DNA of 34,933 bases from a virus. The notes under the pieces were generated by a model. The model worked only from the letters and a program-made list of their open reading frames with translations. It searched no databases and was not told where the DNA came from. How positions within the stretch are numbered: the stretch's first letter is position 1; each line of letters starts with the position of its first letter. Below are positions 31,984-34,933 of this stretch, one piece after another. The stretch lies in the IMG/VR virus record IMGVR_UViG_3300008262_004183, positions 1 through 34,933 of that record; one strand, written 5' to 3'. Both the position numbers and the translations under genes were made by a program.

Positions 31984-32417
31984 TACATTTTCTCGTAGGT
32001 TTGTGCAAAGATATCTTTTTTGACTACGCCGTAGTCGCCTTCACCGTGGCGAACAATAATATCTTCACTAGGATTATAGTGTAACTTCTCACCCCAACTA
32101 GTGTCAACTGTTCCGGAATGATCTGCAACTTTAGCCACTTTAATAATTTTCTTAGGTGTGCAAATACCATTGCCTAAATCATCTTTAAGCTCGTCAAATT
32201 TTTCCGGACTCATAGGGTATTCTTCACCTTTAGGTCCGGTAAGGATATAAAATCCTTTGGGATAGTTAACCGGTCCCTCTAGTGTTTGAATGGTACCTGC
32301 TTCGTCAGCAATGCGATATTTTTCCTTAGCAGGTCGCTTGTAAGTCTTAAAACCACCGTCCTTGAACCATTCGTCGGTAATTCCTTTGCCTTCAACAATG
32401 TTAATTAAGTCTCTCAT
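31983..32417 (-). CDS. PGDYG-like protein of unknown function (144 residues)
   Basis: The C-terminus contains R-H-G-E-G-D-Y-G-V-V-K-K-D-I-F followed by A-Q-T-Y-E, which resembles the PGDYG domain seen in phage and bacterial proteins of unknown role. A similar half-motif lies earlier (L-T-G-P-K-G-E-E-Y-P-M-S-P-E-K-F), so the protein may hold two related halves of about 60 residues. It is soluble with no catalytic signature. It shares a 4-base overlap with the Bax-inhibitor gene upstream. Confidence 0.6.
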   Translation of the reverse strand: MRDLINIVEGKGITDEWFKDGGFKTYKRPAKEKYRIADEAGTIQTLEGPVNYPKGFYILTGPKGEEYPMSPEKFDELKDDLGNGICTPKKIIKVAKVADHSGTVDTSWGEKLHYNPSEDIIVRHGEGDYGVVKKDIFAQTYEKM

Positions 32418-33103
32418 TCTTTCTTTATTCCAAAAAGTTGTAACAAGTTAATAAACAAGTTGATAAAGTCCATGTAGAGTGTGAGAGCACCCAAGACTTC
32501 TTCGCGGCCCGAATTATCAACACTAACCATTTCTCTAATACGCTGTGTATCGTAAGCAGTTAGTCCTAAGAAAATAACAATTGCCAAGGCACTAATAACC
32601 ATCTGCATTACAGTACTTCCAATAAAGATATTGATAATGCTGGCAATGATAATAGCAATTAATCCAATAAACATAAATTGGCCTATACTAGTTAGATCAC
32701 GTTTAGTAAAATAACCATAAAAGCTCATAACACTAAAAAGGATTGCCGCGCCCATAAAGGCACTGACAATTGATCCCATAGTGAATACAGCAAAGATTGT
32801 AGCAAAGCTCAATCCCATTAATGCAGCAAAGCTATGCAAAAATACTTGCAATCCTGTTTTAGTAAATTTTTCTGCAGCAAAACTAAATGCAAGAATTGCC
32901 ACCAATGGTGAGAAAATTACAATCCATTTAGTTACGCCGGTAAAAAAGAATTGAAGTAGTTCCGGCGTAGTGCCAACAAAATAACTAACAATCATACTTA
33001 CCAATACGGCAATGCTCATGTGTCCGTAAACACGGCCCATTGCTGAATTAATTTCGGCAGCAGAACGGTATGTCATGCCACCTGTATAAGATGTCCCAAA
33101 CAT
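32414..33103 (-). CDS. Bax-inhibitor-1 family membrane protein (YccA/YetJ-like)
   Basis: The 229-residue protein has about seven hydrophobic segments, at roughly 27-44, 58-75, 86-108, 110-130, 140-162, 166-184 and 205-225. It carries the family signature A-Y-D-T-Q-R-I and L-Y-M-D-F-I-N-L-F-I-N-L-L. Asp185 and Asp212 match the aspartate pair that controls the pH-sensitive calcium leak in bacterial YetJ. The family includes YccA, which inhibits the FtsH protease in E. coli, and eukaryotic BI-1. It should sit in the inner membrane of the infected cell; protection of phage products from FtsH or control of ion leak are both possible, but not shown. It lies in the ligase operon, three bases downstream of the MazG-like gene. 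Confidence 0.9.
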   Translation of the reverse strand: MFGTSYTGGMTYRSAAEINSAMGRVYGHMSIAVLVSMIVSYFVGTTPELLQFFFTGVTKWIVIFSPLVAILAFSFAAEKFTKTGLQVFLHSFAALMGLSFATIFAVFTMGSIVSAFMGAAILFSVMSFYGYFTKRDLTSIGQFMFIGLIAIIIASIINIFIGSTVMQMVISALAIVIFLGLTAYDTQRIREMVSVDNSGREEVLGALTLYMDFINLFINLLQLFGIKKE

Positions 33104-33106
33104 AAA

Positions 33107-33502
33107 TTACTCCTTGTGTAAATAATTATTTAATTGCGGTGCTACCCAACCAACGGGTTTTAAGACTTTTCCATCTTCTCGCTTACGCACCTTACCTGTT
33201 TCTTTATCAATTTTAGCAAAATTAGTACGCATAACTTCTTTCCAAGCACCTTCGGCATCAAAGCCTGCTGAATGGATAGCACCAATAGTGACAACAATAA
33301 TGTCAATTAGTGCATCCAGTGTTTCAACCGGATCTGCTTCTTTTACACGGTGGTGATTGTCATCAAGCCCTTGTGCTACTAATAACTCTTTATATTCTTC
33401 CCTAATTAGGTCCAAATACATATCAAATTGCTTTTCATCGCCGTCGACACTTTGATCGCAGGCCCGCATGAACTTTTCTTGATCACGAAAAGGATTAGTC
33501 AT
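33107..33502 (-). CDS. MazG-type nucleoside triphosphate pyrophosphohydrolase-like protein
   Basis: The 131-residue all-helical protein has the paired acidic motifs of the family: Glu35-Glu36 and Glu39 in R-E-E-Y-K-E-L, then Glu60, Asp63 and Asp67 in E-T-L-D-A-L-I-D-I-I. It ends with K-R-E-D-G-K-V-L-K-P-V-G-W, found in phage PRA-PH-like members. Such enzymes hydrolyse NTPs or dNTPs to monophosphates, and may lower ppGpp or remove damaged nucleotides. The metal-binding set is complete, so activity is likely. The length suits a single-domain MazG-like protein. Confidence 0.82.
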   Translation of the reverse strand: MTNPFRDQEKFMRACDQSVDGDEKQFDMYLDLIREEYKELLVAQGLDDNHHRVKEADPVETLDALIDIIVVTIGAIHSAGFDAEGAWKEVMRTNFAKIDKETGKVRKREDGKVLKPVGWVAPQLNNYLHKE

Positions 33503-33750
33503 TATTTTAAACTCTCCAATGTTTGTCTTTTTGCTTCTTCTTTGACTTCTTGCTTATGAATAGTCTGTAATCCACGAAACATTTCTTCAACTACATGTAT
33601 AATAGCGTCTTTACCTTGATCGGTCAAGTGACTATATTCAGGACTTACAGAACTTTCGTGCCAAACTTTACCGTTCTGGCTAAGTTCAAGAAGTGCTCCG
33701 TATAACATGTCTTTGTGCATGGAGCGACGGATATCATATTTTCTCGCCAT
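33502..33750 (-). CDS. Small helical protein of unknown function (82 residues)
   Basis: I use the ATG at 33750 (M-A-R-K-Y-D-I-R-R), which has GAGG nine bases upstream and overlaps the ligase end by 17 bases. A longer frame starting at 33939 would only retrace the ligase gene in another frame. The protein is charged and mainly helical (D-A-I-I-H-V-V-E-E-M-F-R-G-L), with K-Q-E-V-K-E-E-A-K-R-Q at the end. No family is recognised. It is coupled to the next gene by a TAATG overlap. Confidence 0.65.
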   Translation of the reverse strand: MARKYDIRRSMHKDMLYGALLELSQNGKVWHESSVSPEYSHLTDQGKDAIIHVVEEMFRGLQTIHKQEVKEEAKRQTLESLK

Positions 33751-34933
33751 GGTCAAACCCTCTAAAATGTAAGAAGCGCGGAAAGCGTAAAGAGTAACTT
33801 CCATCTTGGTTTTGTGTGATAGCGTCAGCACGGACTTCCACAACTTGCCCAATAAGGGTTTCACGACTAGCCCAAAAAGTATCACGGTTGGTATCGCTAA
33901 ACCCAGACCCGCAGTTAACTCGAATTGATTTATTATCATCTACGCCTTCACAAACAAGAGCACCAAGTTTACCTACATTACGACCAGTGCCCTCTTCTAC
34001 GGCAGTAACAGTTAATGACACTTCAATAAATGGTTTAAGTTTAAGCCAACTTACACTACGTTTGCATTCGTAGCCAGCATCAGGATCTTTAATCATAATG
34101 CCTTCGTAACCACCGTCAATGGCCTTTTGATTAATAGCTTTAAATCGTTTTTGGCCTTCTTTAGTACCAAGGTCAACAAGTTCATTAGCAACATAGGTAA
34201 CATTAGGCAACATATCCTGATATGTTTCAACCCAAAATTTTACCATATTACTACGAGTCTGCTGGTCTTTATTGTAAACACCTTTTTCAAAATCTTCTAA
34301 GGGAATTACATCGAAAAGATTAAGCACAGCATCATTACTTTGCACATCGCTTTTTCGATGCACTTGTTTCATAAGATCTTGGAAACTACTAGACATAACC
34401 TCACCGTCAAGAACAACATCAACATTCTTGTCGGTGCCTTTAGATTTAATTACACTACTAATCTGTTCTGCTATGTGAGGAAAATTGACAAGCTCTTTGC
34501 CGTTACGACTAAACATATCAACACGACCGTCGGTCCTGACGATAGTAATAACTCGTACTCCGTCAAGTTTGACTTCGATAAGTTTCTTCCCAGATACCTT
34601 AGTCTCATGATTTGCGCTATCGTGAGCAAGCTGGCAACCAAACACAGGAATACTATAGTCAGCATATTTCTTCTCTACTACTTTATTAATTGTTTTTTCG
34701 CTTACACCACAACGCAAGTCTTTAATAAGGATACGACGATACCATCCGTTCCATTGCGACTTAGTTGCGGTATTCATCATCGCATCAACGGCACTCCTGG
34801 CAACATTGCCGGTGAGCTCACGATCATGTAAACGCTGAGCAATACTATTAAAACCATCCCAATGTAAGCCAGGCCCATCTTCATCTTTTTTCTCCGGTAT
34901 TTGTTTAAGTCCAAACGTTATCATTGGATCTAA
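33734..34933 (-). CDS. ATP-dependent DNA ligase, T4 gp30-like (5' end cut by window edge)
   Basis: The frame is open to the right edge (Leu-Asp-Pro precede the Met at 34924). Compared with T4 gp30, where the active Lys is 159, about 40 N-terminal residues are missing, so the Met at 34924 is probably internal. Counting from that Met, motif I is E-V-K-L-D-G-V-R with Lys119 as the adenylated residue. S-R-N-G-K-E (139-144) is motif Ia, L-D-G-E-V is near 172, F-D-V-I-P-L near 204, E-G-I-M-I-K-D (motif IV) near 274, and W-L-K-L-K-P (motif V) near 293. The C-terminal OB-fold is present. It joins nicks during phage replication and repair. Confidence 0.93.
   Translation of the reverse strand, partial: LDPMITFGLKQIPEKKDEDGPGLHWDGFNSIAQRLHDRELTGNVARSAVDAMMNTATKSQWNGWYRRILIKDLRCGVSEKTINKVVEKKYADYSIPVFGCQLAHDSANHETKVSGKKLIEVKLDGVRVITIVRTDGRVDMFSRNGKELVNFPHIAEQISSVIKSKGTDKNVDVVLDGEVMSSSFQDLMKQVHRKSDVQSNDAVLNLFDVIPLEDFEKGVYNKDQQTRSNMVKFWVETYQDMLPNVTYVANELVDLGTKEGQKRFKAINQKAIDGGYEGIMIKDPDAGYECKRSVSWLKLKPFIEVSLTVTAVEEGTGRNVGKLGALVCEGVDDNKSIRVNCGSGFSDTNRDTFWASRETLIGQVVEVRADAITQNQDGSYSLRFPRFLHFRGFDHGEKI

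Noticed and set aside
33751-33939. Longer 145-residue start for the small gene after ligase, with an apparent transmembrane segment
   Set aside because: The added N-terminal part is a shadow of the ligase coding sequence; the ATG at 33750 has a ribosome site.
34340-34831. Plus-strand 163-residue open frame inside the ligase
   Set aside because: It lies opposite clearly coding, motif-containing ligase sequence and lacks any family resemblance; treated as a shadow.

Overview
This window reads as a segment of a marine T4-superfamily myovirus genome (a large tailed phage of the cyanophage/pelagiphage kind). The signs are a T4 gp30-type ATP-dependent DNA ligase, a UvsE-type UV endonuclease, a QueD-like pterin synthase, an A-type Fe-S carrier, very long repetitive tail-fibre-like proteins, T4-like late promoter octamers (one perfect TATAAATA), AT-rich DNA and almost no intergenic space. 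No photosynthesis gene, tRNA, integrase, CRISPR array or insertion sequence was seen, so the host cannot be fixed from this piece. Nearly all genes lie on the minus strand; only two small genes (13346-13952) lie on the plus strand.

Region 1 (1-13285, minus strand, late genes): an A-type iron-sulfur carrier leads a late operon followed by tail-fibre-like genes. These are a giant protein of about 3,790 residues, split in this sequence by a single-base frameshift near 4281-4292; a 91-residue stand-alone copy of its N-terminal module; and a tail protein with a tropism-determinant-like N-terminus that runs off the left edge. Region 2 (13346-13978): a small zinc-ribbon protein and a Pro/Ala/Lys-rich basic protein on the plus strand, closed by a hairpin terminator shared with the convergent minus-strand operon. 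Region 3 (13974-17868): a consensus sigma70 promoter drives a queD-like, small membrane protein, uvsE and DUF465-like operon. A small membrane protein and a 501-residue virion protein with late promoters lie upstream of it. Region 4 (17921-19196): a 396-residue protein of unknown function, alone between a consensus promoter overlapped by a 16-bp perfect dyad and a strong intrinsic terminator.

Region 5 (19218-34933): one long minus-strand run of overlapping genes entering from the right edge. It starts with DNA ligase (cut by the edge), a small protein, a MazG-type pyrophosphohydrolase, a Bax-inhibitor-1 membrane protein, a PGDYG-like protein, a Trp-rich protein and a 77-residue protein. It then passes into an 11.7-kb biosynthetic cluster: twitch radical SAM, NAD-dependent sugar epimerase, two tandem copies of an SGNH-hydrolase plus putative-glycosyltransferase pair, a SPASM-type radical SAM, two more SGNH proteins, a second twitch radical SAM, and a nucleotidyltransferase-cupin fusion.

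The cluster at 19218-30895 is the best candidate for an undescribed system. Its enzyme classes suggest that an unusual nucleotide-activated sugar or polyol, or another small group, is made, modified by radical chemistry, and attached to or trimmed from a glycan, a virion protein or the host surface. The product is unknown. The phage's own A-type Fe-S carrier could help mature the three radical SAM enzymes, although its promoter points to late expression with the tail genes.
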